Shown here: piece by piece, positions 40,406 to 50,639 of the stretch | Numbering within the stretch: position 1 is the stretch's first letter | Layout: each line of letters starts with the position of its first letter | Origin: an uncultured Prevotella sp. | GTDB lineage: Bacteria; Bacteroidota; Bacteroidia; Bacteroidales; Bacteroidaceae | Direction of reading: 5' to 3' | DNA: 51,379 nt | Assembly: GCA_946548065.1 (NCBI GenBank) | Contig: CAMNPM010000014.1 | Coordinates: 1-51,379, forward strand | The notes under the pieces: generated by a model | What the model saw: only the letters and a program-made list of their open reading frames with translations | Told to the model about the DNA's origin: nothing | Database searches by the model: none | Program-made: the position numbers and the translations under genes

Positions 40406-41020
40406 ATGAAAAGAATCAAGACTTCTCTTATTGCCTGCGCTCTGTTGCTGACGGCGGGCATCGTAGCAAGCTCGTGCGGAGCAGGCACTCTGCTTCAGAC
40501 TATCGGCAGTGGCGGCACATTGGCCAATGCCTTCACCAGCGTCATCGGTCTCGACAAAGTGACCCAGAAGGGACTTGTAGGCACATGGCATTACAATGGT
40601 CCCGGATGTGCTTTCACCAGTAAGAACCTGCTGGCCAAGGCTGGTGGAGAGGTGGCTGCAACAAAGATTGAACAGGAGCTGGCTCCCTACTTCCAGAAAA
40701 CCGGCCTTACGGCTCAGAACACCTATGTGACCTTCAACGAGGATGGCAAGTTTTCTGCTACTATTGCAGGAAAGACCATCAGCGGAACATGGACATTAGA
40801 AGAGTCAACGGCAAAGGTGACGATGCAGACCCTGCTACTTAGCATCAACTGCTATGCCAAGCGCGAATATGGGGGCATCGCCCTGCTGTTTGAGTCGAAA
40901 AAGCTGCTCAATGTTCTCCAGGTGCTGGCAGCCATGAGCGGAAACGATACTGTGAGAAAGGTCGGCGACCTCTCGAAAAACTACGATGGCGTTCGTCTGG
41001 GCTTTGACATGAAGCAATAG
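40406..41020 (+). CDS. DUF4923 family lipoprotein
   Basis: A 204-residue protein with a lipoprotein signal (SLIACALLLTAGIVASSC, Cys24). The mature part (LVGTWHYNGPGCAFTSKNLL, then TYVTFNEDGKFSATIAGK) matches my memory of DUF4923, a lipocalin-like Bacteroidota family without known function. I chose the ATG at 40406 because it gives the lipoprotein signal; a longer frame begins inside clpC. It follows clpC by 34 bases. Confidence 0.85.
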   Translation: MKRIKTSLIACALLLTAGIVASSCGAGTLLQTIGSGGTLANAFTSVIGLDKVTQKGLVGTWHYNGPGCAFTSKNLLAKAGGEVAATKIEQELAPYFQKTGLTAQNTYVTFNEDGKFSATIAGKTISGTWTLEESTAKVTMQTLLLSINCYAKREYGGIALLFESKKLLNVLQVLAAMSGNDTVRKVGDLSKNYDGVRLGFDMKQ

Positions 41021-41102
41021 CAGACAAGCCATTTTGCACCTGCTGGCTGACTCAATAAGAAATAGTCGACGGGGGCCGAAAAGTAAGAAAGTGGACTGAT
41101 TG

Positions 41103-41134
41103 TTTGGTCAGCCCATTTTTTTTGTTTACCTTTG
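41103..41134 (+). promoter_or_regulatory. Full promoter (TTTG, 20-base gap, TACCTTTG) for carB
   Basis: TTTG at 41103-41106 and TACCTTTG at 41127-41134 are 20 bases apart, a complete match to the Bacteroidota consensus, 35 bases before the carB ATG. Confidence 0.8.
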
Positions 41135-41169
41135 CAAGTTGGAATAGAAACAATATTAAAAGCTACAAT

Positions 41170-44100
41170 ATGACAAAGAAACTCAAGAAGGTGCTCGTGC
41201 TAGGCTCGGGTGCGCTGAAAATCGGTCAGGCAGGCGAGTTCGACTACTCGGGCTCTCAGGCTCTGAAGGCATTGCGCGAGGAGGGTATCTCTTCCGTATT
41301 AGTTAATCCCAACATCGCTACCATTCAGACCTCTGAGGGTATTGCCGACAAAGTGTATTTCCAGCCCGTGACAACTCATTTTGTGACGGAAATCATCAAG
41401 AAGGAACGTCCCGACGGCATCCTACTGGCTTTCGGCGGACAGACTGCGCTGAACTGCGGTACGGAGCTCTACCAGACGGGCGTGCTCAAGGAGTACGGTG
41501 TACAGGTGCTGGGAACCAGCGTCGAGGCCATCATGAACACAGAAGACAGAGACCTCTTTGTCAAGAAGTTGGGCGAAATCGACCTGAAGGTACCCGTCTC
41601 TCATGCCGTAGAGAACATGGACGATGCCCTGAAGGCAGCCCGCGAGATCGGTTTCCCCATCATGATTCGCTCGGCCTATGCGCTGGGCGGACTGGGTTCG
41701 GGCATCTGTCCGGACGAGAAAGCGTTTGTGGAACTGGCTGAGAGTGCCTTCACGTTTGCTCCCCAGATATTGGTGGAAGAGAGCCTGAAGGGCTGGAAGG
41801 AGATTGAGTTCGAGTGCATCCGCGATGCCAACGACCACTGCTTCACCGTAGCCTCGATGGAGAACTTCGACCCGCTGGGCATCCATACCGGTGAGTCTAT
41901 CGTGGTGGCTCCTACCTGCTCGCTGACCGAAAGCCAGGTCAAGATGCTGCAGGACATCACCATCCGCTGTGTGCGCCATCTGAACATTGTAGGTGAGTGC
42001 AACATCCAGTTTGCCTTCAATGCCAACACCAACGACTACCGCATCATCGAGATCAACGCCCGTCTGAGCCGCTCCAGCGCTCTGGCATCGAAAGCAACGG
42101 GCTATCCCCTGGCTTTCGTAGCGGCAAAGATTGCCCTCGGATATACCCTCGACCAGATTGGCGAGATGGGAACCACGTCGTCGGCCTACGTCGCTCCAAG
42201 CCTCGACTATATGATTTGCAAGATACCCCGCTGGGACTTGACCAAGTTTGCGGGAGTGAGCCGTCAGATTGGTTCGAGCATGAAGTCGGTAGGTGAAATC
42301 ATGTCAATAGGTCGTTCTTTTGAGGAGATGATCCAGAAGGGACTGCGCATGATTGGCCAAGGAATGCACGGCTTCGTAGGCAACGACCATACCAAGTTCG
42401 ACAACCTTGACGATGCGCTGGCCAACCCCACCGACCTGCGTATCTTCGCTATTGCCCAGGCATTGGAGGAAGGCTACACTATCGACCACATCGAGCAGCT
42501 GACAAAGATTGACAAATGGTTCCTGGAGCGCTTGAAGCATATCGTAGACCTGAAGCATCAGCTGATGGAGTATAACAAGCTGGAAGACCTGCCTACCTCG
42601 TTGCTCCTCGAGGTCAAGCAGTGCGGTTTCTCCGACTTCCAGATAGCCCGCTTCGTGCTGAAGCCCAAAAGCGGCAATATGGAGAAGGAGAACCTGCAGG
42701 TGCGCCAACTGCGCAAGCAGAAAGGTATTCTACCCTCGGTAAAGCGCATTCCAACAGTAGCCAGCGAGCATCCTGAGCTCACCAACTACCTATACTTCAC
42801 CTACACCCATACCCCGGCTTTCGCAACGCCTGACGGCAAGCCATATACCCCACTTCACGACATTTCCTACTACAAGAATGAGAAGTCGGTCATTGTGCTG
42901 GGTTCGGGTGCATACCGTATCGGCAGCTCCGTAGAGTTCGACTGGTGCTCGGTCAATGCCATCAACACTGCTCGCAAGCTCGGCTACAAGTCTATCATGA
43001 TCAACTACAACCCCGAGACGGTATCCACCGACTACGACATGTGCGACCGTCTCTACTTCGACGAGCTCTCGCTGGAGCGTGTGCTGGATGTCATCGACCT
43101 GGAGTCGCCCCGAGGCGTCATCGTGTCAGTAGGCGGTCAGATTCCCAACAACCTGGCCATGAAGCTGTATCGTCAGGGAGTTCCCGTCTTAGGAACCTCA
43201 CCTGTTAATATTGACCGGGCAGAAAATCGCGACAAGTTCTCGGCCATGCTCGACAAGCTTGGTATCGACCAGCCCGCATGGCGCGCGCTGACATCGTTCG
43301 ACGATATCAAGGAGTTTGTGTCCGAGGTGGGTTATCCCGTGCTGGTGCGTCCGTCCTATGTGCTGTCGGGAGCCGCTATGAACGTATGCTACGACGACGA
43401 GGAGCTGCACCGCTTCCTCAACATGGCTACCGAGGTGTCGAAGGAGTTCCCCGTGGTTGTCTCTCAGTTCATGCAGGAGACCAAGGAGATTGAGTTTGAC
43501 GCCGTTGCCGACAAGGGCGAGGTCGTTGAGTATGCCATCTCCGAACATATTGAGTATGCCGGTGTGCATTCGGGTGATGCCACAATGGTGTTCCCGGCAC
43601 AGCACATCTATTTCTCCACAATCCGCCAGATTAAGAAGATAGCCCGCAAGATTGCCAACGAGCTGAACATCAGCGGACCGTTCAACATCCAGTTCCTGGC
43701 CAAGAACCGCGAGGTGAAGGTCATAGAATGCAACCTGCGAGCCAGCCGCTCGTTCCCCTTCGTGTCGAAGATCCTGAAGCGCAACTTCATTGAGACCGCC
43801 ACCAAGATTATGCTCGACGCTCCCTACCAGAAGCCCGAGAAGTTTGAGTTCGACATCGATCGCATTGGCGTGAAAGCCTCACAGTTCTCGTTCGCCCGTC
43901 TGCAGAATGCCGATCCCGTGCTGGGTGTAGACATGAGCTCTACCGGCGAGGTGGGCTGTCTGGGCGACGACCTGAACGAAGCTTTGCTCAACGCCCTCAT
44001 CGCCACAGGCTACAAGTTGCCGCAGGCAGGCTCAAGCATCCTCATCTCGTCGGGTGCCGCAAAGGGCAAGGTCAGCCTGCTGGAACCCGCCAAGCAACTG

Positions 44101-44436
44101 GTGAAGAAGGGATACAAGGTTTATGCCACAGGCGGCACAGCCAAGTTCTTCAACGACAACGGTGTGGCAGCCACAGCTGTCAGCTGGCCCGACGAAGAGG
44201 GAGACAACAACGTGATGGACATGATTGCCCAGCACCAGTTCTCGCTCATCATCAATGTGCCTAAGAATCATACCAAGCGCGAGCTGACCAATGGCTATCG
44301 CATCCGTCGCGGAGCCATTGATCATAACACGCCGCTGATGACCAATGTCCGCCTGGCAAAGGCATACATCGAAGCCTTTACCGCCATGACCGAAGACGAC
44401 ATCAAGATCAAGTCGTGGCAGGAGTACAACAGCTAA
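41170..44436 (+). CDS. carB: Carbamoyl-phosphate synthase large subunit
   Basis: A 1088-residue enzyme making carbamoyl phosphate from ammonia, bicarbonate and two ATP for pyrimidine and arginine synthesis. It has two homologous ATP-grasp halves (first from VLVLGSGALKIGQAGEFDYSG, second from VIVLGSGAYRIGSSVEFDW near residue 575), a helical region between them, and a C-terminal MGS-like allosteric domain (from about residue 950, KGYKVYATGGTAKFF). The ATG at 41170 gives the standard start and fits the promoter. carA is not adjacent. A strong terminator follows. Confidence 0.97.
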   Translation: MTKKLKKVLVLGSGALKIGQAGEFDYSGSQALKALREEGISSVLVNPNIATIQTSEGIADKVYFQPVTTHFVTEIIKKERPDGILLAFGGQTALNCGTELYQTGVLKEYGVQVLGTSVEAIMNTEDRDLFVKKLGEIDLKVPVSHAVENMDDALKAAREIGFPIMIRSAYALGGLGSGICPDEKAFVELAESAFTFAPQILVEESLKGWKEIEFECIRDANDHCFTVASMENFDPLGIHTGESIVVAPTCSLTESQVKMLQDITIRCVRHLNIVGECNIQFAFNANTNDYRIIEINARLSRSSALASKATGYPLAFVAAKIALGYTLDQIGEMGTTSSAYVAPSLDYMICKIPRWDLTKFAGVSRQIGSSMKSVGEIMSIGRSFEEMIQKGLRMIGQGMHGFVGNDHTKFDNLDDALANPTDLRIFAIAQALEEGYTIDHIEQLTKIDKWFLERLKHIVDLKHQLMEYNKLEDLPTSLLLEVKQCGFSDFQIARFVLKPKSGNMEKENLQVRQLRKQKGILPSVKRIPTVASEHPELTNYLYFTYTHTPAFATPDGKPYTPLHDISYYKNEKSVIVLGSGAYRIGSSVEFDWCSVNAINTARKLGYKSIMINYNPETVSTDYDMCDRLYFDELSLERVLDVIDLESPRGVIVSVGGQIPNNLAMKLYRQGVPVLGTSPVNIDRAENRDKFSAMLDKLGIDQPAWRALTSFDDIKEFVSEVGYPVLVRPSYVLSGAAMNVCYDDEELHRFLNMATEVSKEFPVVVSQFMQETKEIEFDAVADKGEVVEYAISEHIEYAGVHSGDATMVFPAQHIYFSTIRQIKKIARKIANELNISGPFNIQFLAKNREVKVIECNLRASRSFPFVSKILKRNFIETATKIMLDAPYQKPEKFEFDIDRIGVKASQFSFARLQNADPVLGVDMSSTGEVGCLGDDLNEALLNALIATGYKLPQAGSSILISSGAAKGKVSLLEPAKQLVKKGYKVYATGGTAKFFNDNGVAATAVSWPDEEGDNNVMDMIAQHQFSLIINVPKNHTKRELTNGYRIRRGAIDHNTPLMTNVRLAKAYIEAFTAMTEDDIKIKSWQEYNS

Positions 44437-44488
44437 CGAAGATATAATAGACAGAAATCGTTTAGTTGCAAACTACAGATATCGCATG

Positions 44489-44526
44489 AAAAAGTCCTCG
44501 CAGACGGCTCTGCGAGGACTTTTTAT
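44489..44526 (+). terminator. Terminator of carB, probably bidirectional
   Basis: A perfect 16-base stem (44489-44504 with 44509-44524) with a CGGC loop, A-rich on one side and T-rich on the other. It can serve carB and the convergent amylase gene. Confidence 0.95.
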
Positions 44527-44577
44527 GATGTTCTTGAACCAACTAAATTCAGTGTCCCAAGTCATTTCCGAAAACGC

Positions 44578-44649
44578 GTTAACTCAACTAATTGATTGAG
44601 TCAGCTCGATTCGTTGCTTGAGTTAGCTCACATGACGTTTTGAGTTAAC
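44578..44649. repeat. Inverted repeat around the end of the amylase gene
   Basis: GTTAACTCAA (44578-44587) and TTGAGTTAAC (44640-44649) are perfect 10-base inverted arms. Between them are further related pieces (TTGAGTTAGCTC, GATTGAGTCAGCTC). The right arm is within the last codons of the amylase gene. Confidence 0.7.
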
Positions 44650-46292
44650 TTCATTTTCCATACCCTTCCGCTCTGGGCGGCAATCTCCATACGGACACTG
44701 CCGTCGCGACGCAGCGACATTGCAAGCCGCTCCTTGGAAAGCAGGTCGGTGGCTATCACTTTCTTCTCCGCAATACCTAAGAAGTCGAAGGCATGGGCTG
44801 GAATACGGATGTCGACCACCACATCGAGATCCTCAAAGTTGACAGCTGCCAGCAGCAACTCACCTTCAGCATAGCGCAGGAAAGCATACTGGCGGTCAAG
44901 ATGACGGTTGACATACATCAGGTCGAAGAAGACTCCGTCGGTAACGGCCCTCTCCTTGCGGGCAATCTGGAACACGCGCTGATGGAGGTCGAAAAGAGCG
45001 TTCTCCTCGGCTGTCAGCTTCTTCTGAGCTGCCCGGCACAAAGTGTCAAGGCTCCAATAGTCGAATATGGTGGTACGGCCGTCATTGCCGCTGAATCCCT
45101 CGTGGTCCATTCCCCGTTCGCCATACTCCTGACCGGCATAGAGCATAAACGGATTCTGCTGCATCAGCACAGAAGCTATCAGTGCCGGAACACCCTTCTT
45201 GGCATCGGCAGCAAAGAAATCACTGGCTATACGCTGCTCATCGTGGTTCTCAAGGAAGTATAGCATGTGGTCCTTGATATCATCGGTGGCCTGCCAGGCA
45301 TTGCTGATGGCTGATGTGGAGGTGTGATGACAGATGACGGCGCGCATCGTATCGTACATGCCTACCTTATCATACAGCCAATCGAAGCCGGACGCCAGAT
45401 AGTGACGATATTCGCTGGGGTTATAGACCTCGCCGATGAAGACAATGTCTTTAAACTTCTTCTTAACCACCTGGGTGGCGTAGGCCCAGAACTCGGCAGG
45501 AACCATCTCTGCCATATCACATCGGAAGCCGTCGATACCCTTTTTTGCCCAGAAGAGCAGAATGTCGGTCATTTTCTTCCACGTGTCTGGCATTGGGTCG
45601 AAAAAGCCGATTCCACCGGCATAATAGTCGACACCATAGTTCAGCTTCACCGTTTCGTACCAGTCGTTCTGACCAGGGGCATTGTCGAAATGGTCGTTGC
45701 CCGTTGCCTTGGCGGGTTCTTCAAGATAGGGTTCCGTCTCTCCATGATAGAGATCGAAGTAAGGCGCGAAGCGCTGGCCGGGACAATAATAGAAATTGTT
45801 CTGGGGGTCGAACCCCATCATCGTGTCGTCGGTCTCGCCAAGATCCTTCACCTTCTTGGGCTTGCATACTGACTGATACTGACGTGCCACATGGTTGGGT
45901 ACAAAGTCGATGATGACTTTCAACCCTGCAGCATGTGTACGCTCTACCAACTGCTCGAACTCCTGCATACGATGCGGGACATCTACTGCAAGGTCCGGGT
46001 CTACGTCGTAATAGTCGGTGATAGCATAAGGAGAGCCCGCCCTGCCCTTCACGACAGCAGGATGCTGGCGGGGAATGCCAAAGGTTGTATAGTCAGTCTG
46101 TGTAGCATGTCGGATAATGCCGGTATACCACACATGACTGATACCCATAGCCGATAGCTGTTTCAACACCTGCGGCGTGAAGTCTTGCATCTTGCCACAG
46201 CCATTGTCCGCTATAGTCCCACCCACTTTGCGGGTTTCGTTACGGTTGCCATACAGACGCGTAAATACCTGATATATCAGAACCTTATCCAC
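44628..46292 (-). CDS. Cytoplasmic GH13 alpha-amylase family protein
   Basis: A 554-residue GH13 enzyme that cleaves or rearranges alpha-glucans. The conserved regions are in order: VIIDFVPNHVA, GFRCDMAEM (nucleophile Asp, near 258), FIGEVY (acid/base Glu, near 288) and ENHDEQR (transition-state Asp, near 350). There is no signal peptide, so it acts inside the cell, probably on glycogen or imported maltodextrins together with the synthase and phosphorylase encoded at 19-23 kb. It begins 31 bases after fabD on the same strand. Confidence 0.93.
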   Translation of the reverse strand: MDKVLIYQVFTRLYGNRNETRKVGGTIADNGCGKMQDFTPQVLKQLSAMGISHVWYTGIIRHATQTDYTTFGIPRQHPAVVKGRAGSPYAITDYYDVDPDLAVDVPHRMQEFEQLVERTHAAGLKVIIDFVPNHVARQYQSVCKPKKVKDLGETDDTMMGFDPQNNFYYCPGQRFAPYFDLYHGETEPYLEEPAKATGNDHFDNAPGQNDWYETVKLNYGVDYYAGGIGFFDPMPDTWKKMTDILLFWAKKGIDGFRCDMAEMVPAEFWAYATQVVKKKFKDIVFIGEVYNPSEYRHYLASGFDWLYDKVGMYDTMRAVICHHTSTSAISNAWQATDDIKDHMLYFLENHDEQRIASDFFAADAKKGVPALIASVLMQQNPFMLYAGQEYGERGMDHEGFSGNDGRTTIFDYWSLDTLCRAAQKKLTAEENALFDLHQRVFQIARKERAVTDGVFFDLMYVNRHLDRQYAFLRYAEGELLLAAVNFEDLDVVVDIRIPAHAFDFLGIAEKKVIATDLLSKERLAMSLRRDGSVRMEIAAQSGRVWKMKLTQNVM

Positions 46293-46323
46293 GATTCCTT
46301 CTTGTGTTTGTCTATTACACTAA

Positions 46324-47214
46324 TTACAGGATTCCGTGAGCTGACACCTCACGATTGATCTTGGCAATCATTCCCTGCAGGGCTTTGCCGGGACCACACT
46401 CAGTGAAGTCGGTAGCACCATCGGCAATCATATTCTGCACACACTGGGTCCAGCGTACCGAGCTGGTGAGCTGGGCTATGAGATTCTGCTTAATCTCAGC
46501 AGGGTCGGTGTGGGGCTTACCGTCGACATTCTGATAGACGGGACACTTAGGAGTCTTAAACTCCGTCTTCTCGATGGCAGCCTGCAACTCATCTTTGGCG
46601 GGCTGCATCAGGGGAGAATGAAAAGCGCCACCCACCTTCAGGGGCAGGGCGCGCTTGGCACCGGCTTCTTTCATTTTCTCGCAGGCCTCATTGATGGCCT
46701 CAATGTCACCGGAGATAACCACCTGACCAGGATTGTTGTAGTTAGCTGCCACACAGACACCCTTGCCCATCTTGGCAACCTCGGCGCAAATCTCCTCAAC
46801 CTTCTCATCAGGCAGACCGATAATAGCTGCCATCGTAGAGGGCTGGGCCTCACAAGCCTTCTGCATAGCCATAGCGCGGGCATAGACCAGTCTGAGACCA
46901 TCCTCGAAAGACAATGCTCCAGCAGCAACCAAAGCAGAGAACTCGCCCAGCGAGTGACCAGCGGTCATTTCCGGCTGGAAGGCATCGCCCATGCAGATGG
47001 CACTGATGACAGAATGCAAGAATACGGCAGGCTGCGTCACCTTCGTCTGCTTCAAGTCGTCGTCAGTACCTTCAAACATGATGTCAGTGATACGGTAGCC
47101 GAGAATCTCGTTGGCTTTCTCAAACAAATTCTTTGCTGTCTCATTGCTCTCGTACAGGTCTTTACCCATACCTACAAACTGTGCTCCTTGTCCAGGAAAA
47201 ACAAATGCTTTCAT
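46324..47214 (-). CDS. fabD: Malonyl-CoA:ACP transacylase
   Basis: A 296-residue enzyme that loads malonate on acyl carrier protein for fatty-acid synthesis. FVFPGQGAQFVGMG at the start, GHSLGEFSAL (nucleophile Ser, near 92) and AFHSP (catalytic His, near 198) are diagnostic. It could also supply malonyl-ACP to the polyketide cluster, which has no transacylase of its own. No promoter box is visible between it and the tRNA gene terminator. Confidence 0.97.
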   Translation of the reverse strand: MKAFVFPGQGAQFVGMGKDLYESNETAKNLFEKANEILGYRITDIMFEGTDDDLKQTKVTQPAVFLHSVISAICMGDAFQPEMTAGHSLGEFSALVAAGALSFEDGLRLVYARAMAMQKACEAQPSTMAAIIGLPDEKVEEICAEVAKMGKGVCVAANYNNPGQVVISGDIEAINEACEKMKEAGAKRALPLKVGGAFHSPLMQPAKDELQAAIEKTEFKTPKCPVYQNVDGKPHTDPAEIKQNLIAQLTSSVRWTQCVQNMIADGATDFTECGPGKALQGMIAKINREVSAHGIL

Positions 47215-47257
47215 ATCTTATTCTAAGTTTAATTTAATGATTCCACATAATACATAA

Positions 47258-47282
47258 TAAAAAGCGCATCTTTCGATGCGCC
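47258..47282 (-). terminator. Terminator after tRNA-Ser
   Basis: Minus-strand GCGCATC-GAAA-GATGCGC hairpin followed by a T run, directly after the tRNA 3' end. Confidence 0.9.
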
Positions 47283-47286
47283 TTCT

Positions 47287-47377
47287 TGGCGGAAGGTGAG
47301 GGATTCAAACCCCCGATACCCGAAAGGGGTATACCGGATTTCGAGTCCAGCGCGATCGATCACTCTGCCAACCTTCC
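47287..47377 (-). tRNA. tRNA-Ser (anticodon CGA)
   Basis: On the minus strand the acceptor stem GGAAGGT/ACCTTCC, the anticodon stem CTGGA/TCCGG with loop CTCGAAA (anticodon CGA at 47341-47343), a long variable arm typical of tRNA-Ser, and the T arm with TTTGAAT are all present. The CCA end is encoded (47287-47289). It has its own promoter box upstream and a terminator directly after. Confidence 0.97.
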
Positions 47378-47405
47378 TTAATGACCTTCCTCTGAAAATC
47401 GGGTG

Positions 47406-47437
47406 CAAAGGTACAACTAATTTTTGTAATCACCAAA
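47406..47437 (-). promoter_or_regulatory. Full promoter (TTTG, 20-base gap, TACCTTTG) for tRNA-Ser
   Basis: Minus-strand TACCTTTG at 47406-47413 with TTTG at 47434-47437, 20 bases apart, matches the full Bacteroidota consensus. Confidence 0.8.
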
Positions 47438-47445
47438 AGTTTTTG

Positions 47446-47481
47446 CAAAAAACTGAGGCTTTGACTATGAATCAAAGCCTC
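47446..47481 (-). terminator. Terminator of the atp operon
   Basis: Minus-strand GAGGCTTTGA and TCAAAGCCTC form a perfect 10-base stem, followed by a T run, about 30 bases after the atpG stop. Confidence 0.93.
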
Positions 47482-47512
47482 AATCTTTTATTTGGAAGAT
47501 AAAAAGTCGCGG

Positions 47513-48487
47513 TTAGTTGTTCACACTACCTCCCACAATGTCAAGCAGCTCGCTGGTGATAGCTTGCTGACGACCCTTGTTGTACTGCAGATTGAGCTGT
47601 CGCAACAACTCGTCGGCATTGTCGGTTGCAGTCTGCATAGCCACCATACGAGCGGCATGCTCGGAGGCTACGCTGTCGAGCAAGGCAGTGTAGAGCATCA
47701 GATGTGCCATCTTCGGCATCAGCTGCGAGAGCACCGTGTTCATATCCGGTTCGACGATGAAATTGTCGTTCAACGGCTCAACCTCCTCACCTGCGGCATT
47801 TACTACCTTCTTCTTACGGTGGCGCTTCAGGTATTCCTGTGACTCCTTGGTAGCAAGAATACTGGTAAGATCGCGCTCGTGGTCACGTTCCAGTTCACTT
47901 TCAAGATCAATAGGCAGGAACTGTTTGTTGGTAAGAACCTGAGAGCCTGCCGACTTGAAGTGATGGTAGATGAGTTCTACGCGGTCGATTTCGCCTTCCT
48001 CAAACTTACTCCCCAGTTCCATAACGATATCAATGCACTCACGGACATTGGGATGATCAACGAGTGAAGCAAAGTCGCCCTTGACATCGTAGCCCAGTTT
48101 GCGAGCCTTCTCAGCCACCTTGCGACCTATCGGATAAATCTCCACACTGTTGTCTCCAAGCTTTTCGGTGTATGCATCGTGAATACGCGTCATCGTCTTG
48201 ATGATGTTGGCGTTGAAGCCACCGCAAAGCGAAGAGTTGGAGGAGAACACCACCAATGCAACACGCTTGACGGGGCGCTCCTGGTCGTAAATAGTCTGAG
48301 ACTCGGCTTCGGCAGCCAGAAACGATTTGAGGATATGCTCAAGCAACGACTCATAGGGCAGCATGTTCTGGATGGCCACCTGCGCATGGTGCAGCTTGGA
48401 GCTGGCCACCATCTTCATAGCAGAGGTAATCTTTCGCGTGCTGTTGACCGAGGCGATGCGGCCTTTAATTTCTTTCAGGCTTGGCAT
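47513..48487 (-). CDS. atpG: ATP synthase F1 gamma subunit
   Basis: A 324-residue central-stalk subunit. The N-terminal helix (MPSLKEIKGRI..STRKITSAMKMVA) and the C-terminal helix (DNADELLRQLNLQYNKGRQQAIT) are diagnostic. It is about 30-35 residues longer than the common form because of an extra basic segment around residue 220 (LKRHRKKKVVNAAGEE), which I recall in other Bacteroidota gamma subunits. Last gene of the atp operon in the window. Confidence 0.96.
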   Translation of the reverse strand: MPSLKEIKGRIASVNSTRKITSAMKMVASSKLHHAQVAIQNMLPYESLLEHILKSFLAAEAESQTIYDQERPVKRVALVVFSSNSSLCGGFNANIIKTMTRIHDAYTEKLGDNSVEIYPIGRKVAEKARKLGYDVKGDFASLVDHPNVRECIDIVMELGSKFEEGEIDRVELIYHHFKSAGSQVLTNKQFLPIDLESELERDHERDLTSILATKESQEYLKRHRKKKVVNAAGEEVEPLNDNFIVEPDMNTVLSQLMPKMAHLMLYTALLDSVASEHAARMVAMQTATDNADELLRQLNLQYNKGRQQAITSELLDIVGGSVNN

Positions 48488-48493
48488 AGGCTC

Positions 48494-50080
48494 TTACTTT
48501 TTGTACGTTCCGGCGATGTCGGCCATGACAGCCTCAATCTTCTGGGTCGTAGCGTCATCTATCTTTCCGGCTCCCAATGTCTCGATAACCTCAGGAGCAC
48601 TGCTGCGCAGCTTGTCAAGGAACTGTGTCTGGCACTCGCGAACCTTATCAATAGGAACCTCGCGCATCAAGCCATGCACACCACAATAGAGAATGGCCAC
48701 CTGCTCTCCGACAGGCATAGGACTATACTGCGGCTGTATCAACAGCTGGTTATTCTTACGTCCGCGGTCAAGCGTCATAGCAGTCACGGCATCCATATCG
48801 GAAGAGAACTTCGAGAAAGCCTCCAACTCACGATACTGAGCCTGGTCAATCTTCAGGGTACCGGCCACTTTCTTCATCGACTTGATTTGAGCGGAACCAC
48901 CGACACGCGATACAGAGATACCCACATTGATAGCAGGACGGAATCCACGATTGAAGAGGTCACTCTCAAGGAAGATCTGACCATCGGTAATCGAGATTAC
49001 ATTGGTTGGGATGTATGCCGAAACGTCGCCAGCCTGTGTCTCGATGATAGGCAGGGCAGTCAGTGAACCGCCACCCTTCACATGACCCTTCATACACTCA
49101 GGCAGGTCGTTCATCTGCTCAGCCACTTCCTGCTGTTCGTTCATCTTGGCAGCACGCTCCAACAGGCGAGAGTGCAGATAGAACACATCGCCAGGATAAG
49201 CCTCACGTCCGGAAGGACGGCGCAGAATCAGCGACACTTCACGGTAAGCCACAGCCTGCTTCGACAGGTCATCATAGACAACGAGTGCGGGCAGACCTCT
49301 ATCACGGAAGTACTCACCGATGGCTGCACCAGCAAATGGAGCATAGTACTGCATGGCAGCGGGATCGGCAGCAGTAGCTGCCACCACGATGGTGTAAGGC
49401 ATAGCGCCATGCTCCTTCAGGGTCTGAACGAGGGTTGCTACGGTACTTGCCTTTTGGCCTATAGCTACATAGATGCAATATACGGGCTTGCCTGCCTCGT
49501 AAAAGCTCTTCTGATTGATAATGGTGTCGACAGCTATGGCGGTCTTACCAGTCTGGCGGTCGCCAATGATCAGCTCACGCTGTCCACGACCAATAGGAAT
49601 CATCGAGTCAATGGCCTTGAGTCCCGTCTGCAACGGTTCCTTCACCGGCTGACGATAGATCACACCAGGAGCCTTGCGGTCGAGCGGCATTTCAAAAGCA
49701 TCCTTCAGGTCGATATCGCCTTTTCCGTCTACTGCCTGACCCAGCGGGTTGATGACTCGGCCCAGCATATTGTCGTTGACCCGGATAGAGGCAATGCGCT
49801 TGGTACGCTTCACCACCATACCTTCCTTAATGCCTGACGTGGCACCCAGAAGCACACAACCTACGTTGTCTTCCTCCAAGTTCATCACGATAGCCATCGT
49901 GCCGTTCTCAAACTCGAGCAGTTCGTTGGCTTCGGCATTGCGGAGTCCGTAGATACGAGCCACACCGTCGCTGACGGTAAGCACGGTACCTACCTCGTCG
50001 AACTGTTCGGCATCCTGAATGCCCTTCAGCTGTTCGACCAGCACCTGGGATACTTCGCTTGGTTTAATTTTATCTGACAT
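48494..50080 (-). CDS. atpA: ATP synthase F1 alpha subunit
   Basis: A 528-residue subunit holding the non-catalytic nucleotide sites. Walker A GDRQTGKT lies near residue 172, and [12 protein letters not shown] and the [14 protein letters not shown] segment are diagnostic. It lies between atpH (7-base gap) and atpG (6-base gap). Confidence 0.98.
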   Translation of the reverse strand: MSDKIKPSEVSQVLVEQLKGIQDAEQFDEVGTVLTVSDGVARIYGLRNAEANELLEFENGTMAIVMNLEEDNVGCVLLGATSGIKEGMVVKRTKRIASIRVNDNMLGRVINPLGQAVDGKGDIDLKDAFEMPLDRKAPGVIYRQPVKEPLQTGLKAIDSMIPIGRGQRELIIGDRQTGKTAIAVDTIINQKSFYEAGKPVYCIYVAIGQKASTVATLVQTLKEHGAMPYTIVVAATAADPAAMQYYAPFAGAAIGEYFRDRGLPALVVYDDLSKQAVAYREVSLILRRPSGREAYPGDVFYLHSRLLERAAKMNEQQEVAEQMNDLPECMKGHVKGGGSLTALPIIETQAGDVSAYIPTNVISITDGQIFLESDLFNRGFRPAINVGISVSRVGGSAQIKSMKKVAGTLKIDQAQYRELEAFSKFSSDMDAVTAMTLDRGRKNNQLLIQPQYSPMPVGEQVAILYCGVHGLMREVPIDKVRECQTQFLDKLRSSAPEVIETLGAGKIDDATTQKIEAVMADIAGTYKK

Positions 50081-50087
50081 TTTTCAA

Positions 50088-50624
50088 TTACTTTTTAAGT
50101 GTGTTAAGAATGTTGTTGAGCTTAGACTTGACACTGGCGTCCATACGGAACGTGTCGTACTCAAGGATGAAGCCGCCTATGATGTCGGGATTCACCTCAG
50201 TCTCAAACTCCACAGTACCATTAGTCTTGCTCTCCACCATCTGGCGCATCTTCTGCTCTGTAGCAACAGATACGCGGGCAGCGGTAATGAGCTTGCCACG
50301 GATGACGTTCTTCTGCTTACGGTAAAGCGTGATATACGAGTTGGCCATAAACTGAATCATGTTCTCTCGGTCTTCCTTAAGCACAAGGCTGATAAAACTC
50401 TTTGTCAGGGCGCTGGGCTGTTCGCCCGCAGCCACCTGAAGCAGGGCTTCCTTCTTATCCTTCGAGAGCATGGGATTGTCTATCGTCTGGCGCAATGCGG
50501 GTACGTCGATATAGCTCTTGGCTACCGTCATCATTTCCTGATAGACAGTGTCCTCCTGCTTGGCATCGGTAGCACTCTTCAGGAGCGCCCTCGCATATCT
50601 CATCGATATTACTCCAATATCCAT
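50088..50624 (-). CDS. atpH: ATP synthase F1 delta subunit
   Basis: A 178-residue peripheral-stalk subunit joining F1 to the b subunits. The N-terminal ISMRYARALLKSA and the C-terminal EVNPDIIGGFILEYD are typical of OSCP/delta. I chose the ATG at 50624; a TTG two codons earlier is also possible. Confidence 0.95.
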   Translation of the reverse strand: MDIGVISMRYARALLKSATDAKQEDTVYQEMMTVAKSYIDVPALRQTIDNPMLSKDKKEALLQVAAGEQPSALTKSFISLVLKEDRENMIQFMANSYITLYRKQKNVIRGKLITAARVSVATEQKMRQMVESKTNGTVEFETEVNPDIIGGFILEYDTFRMDASVKSKLNNILNTLKK

Positions 50625-50639
50625 ACGCAACTCTAATTA

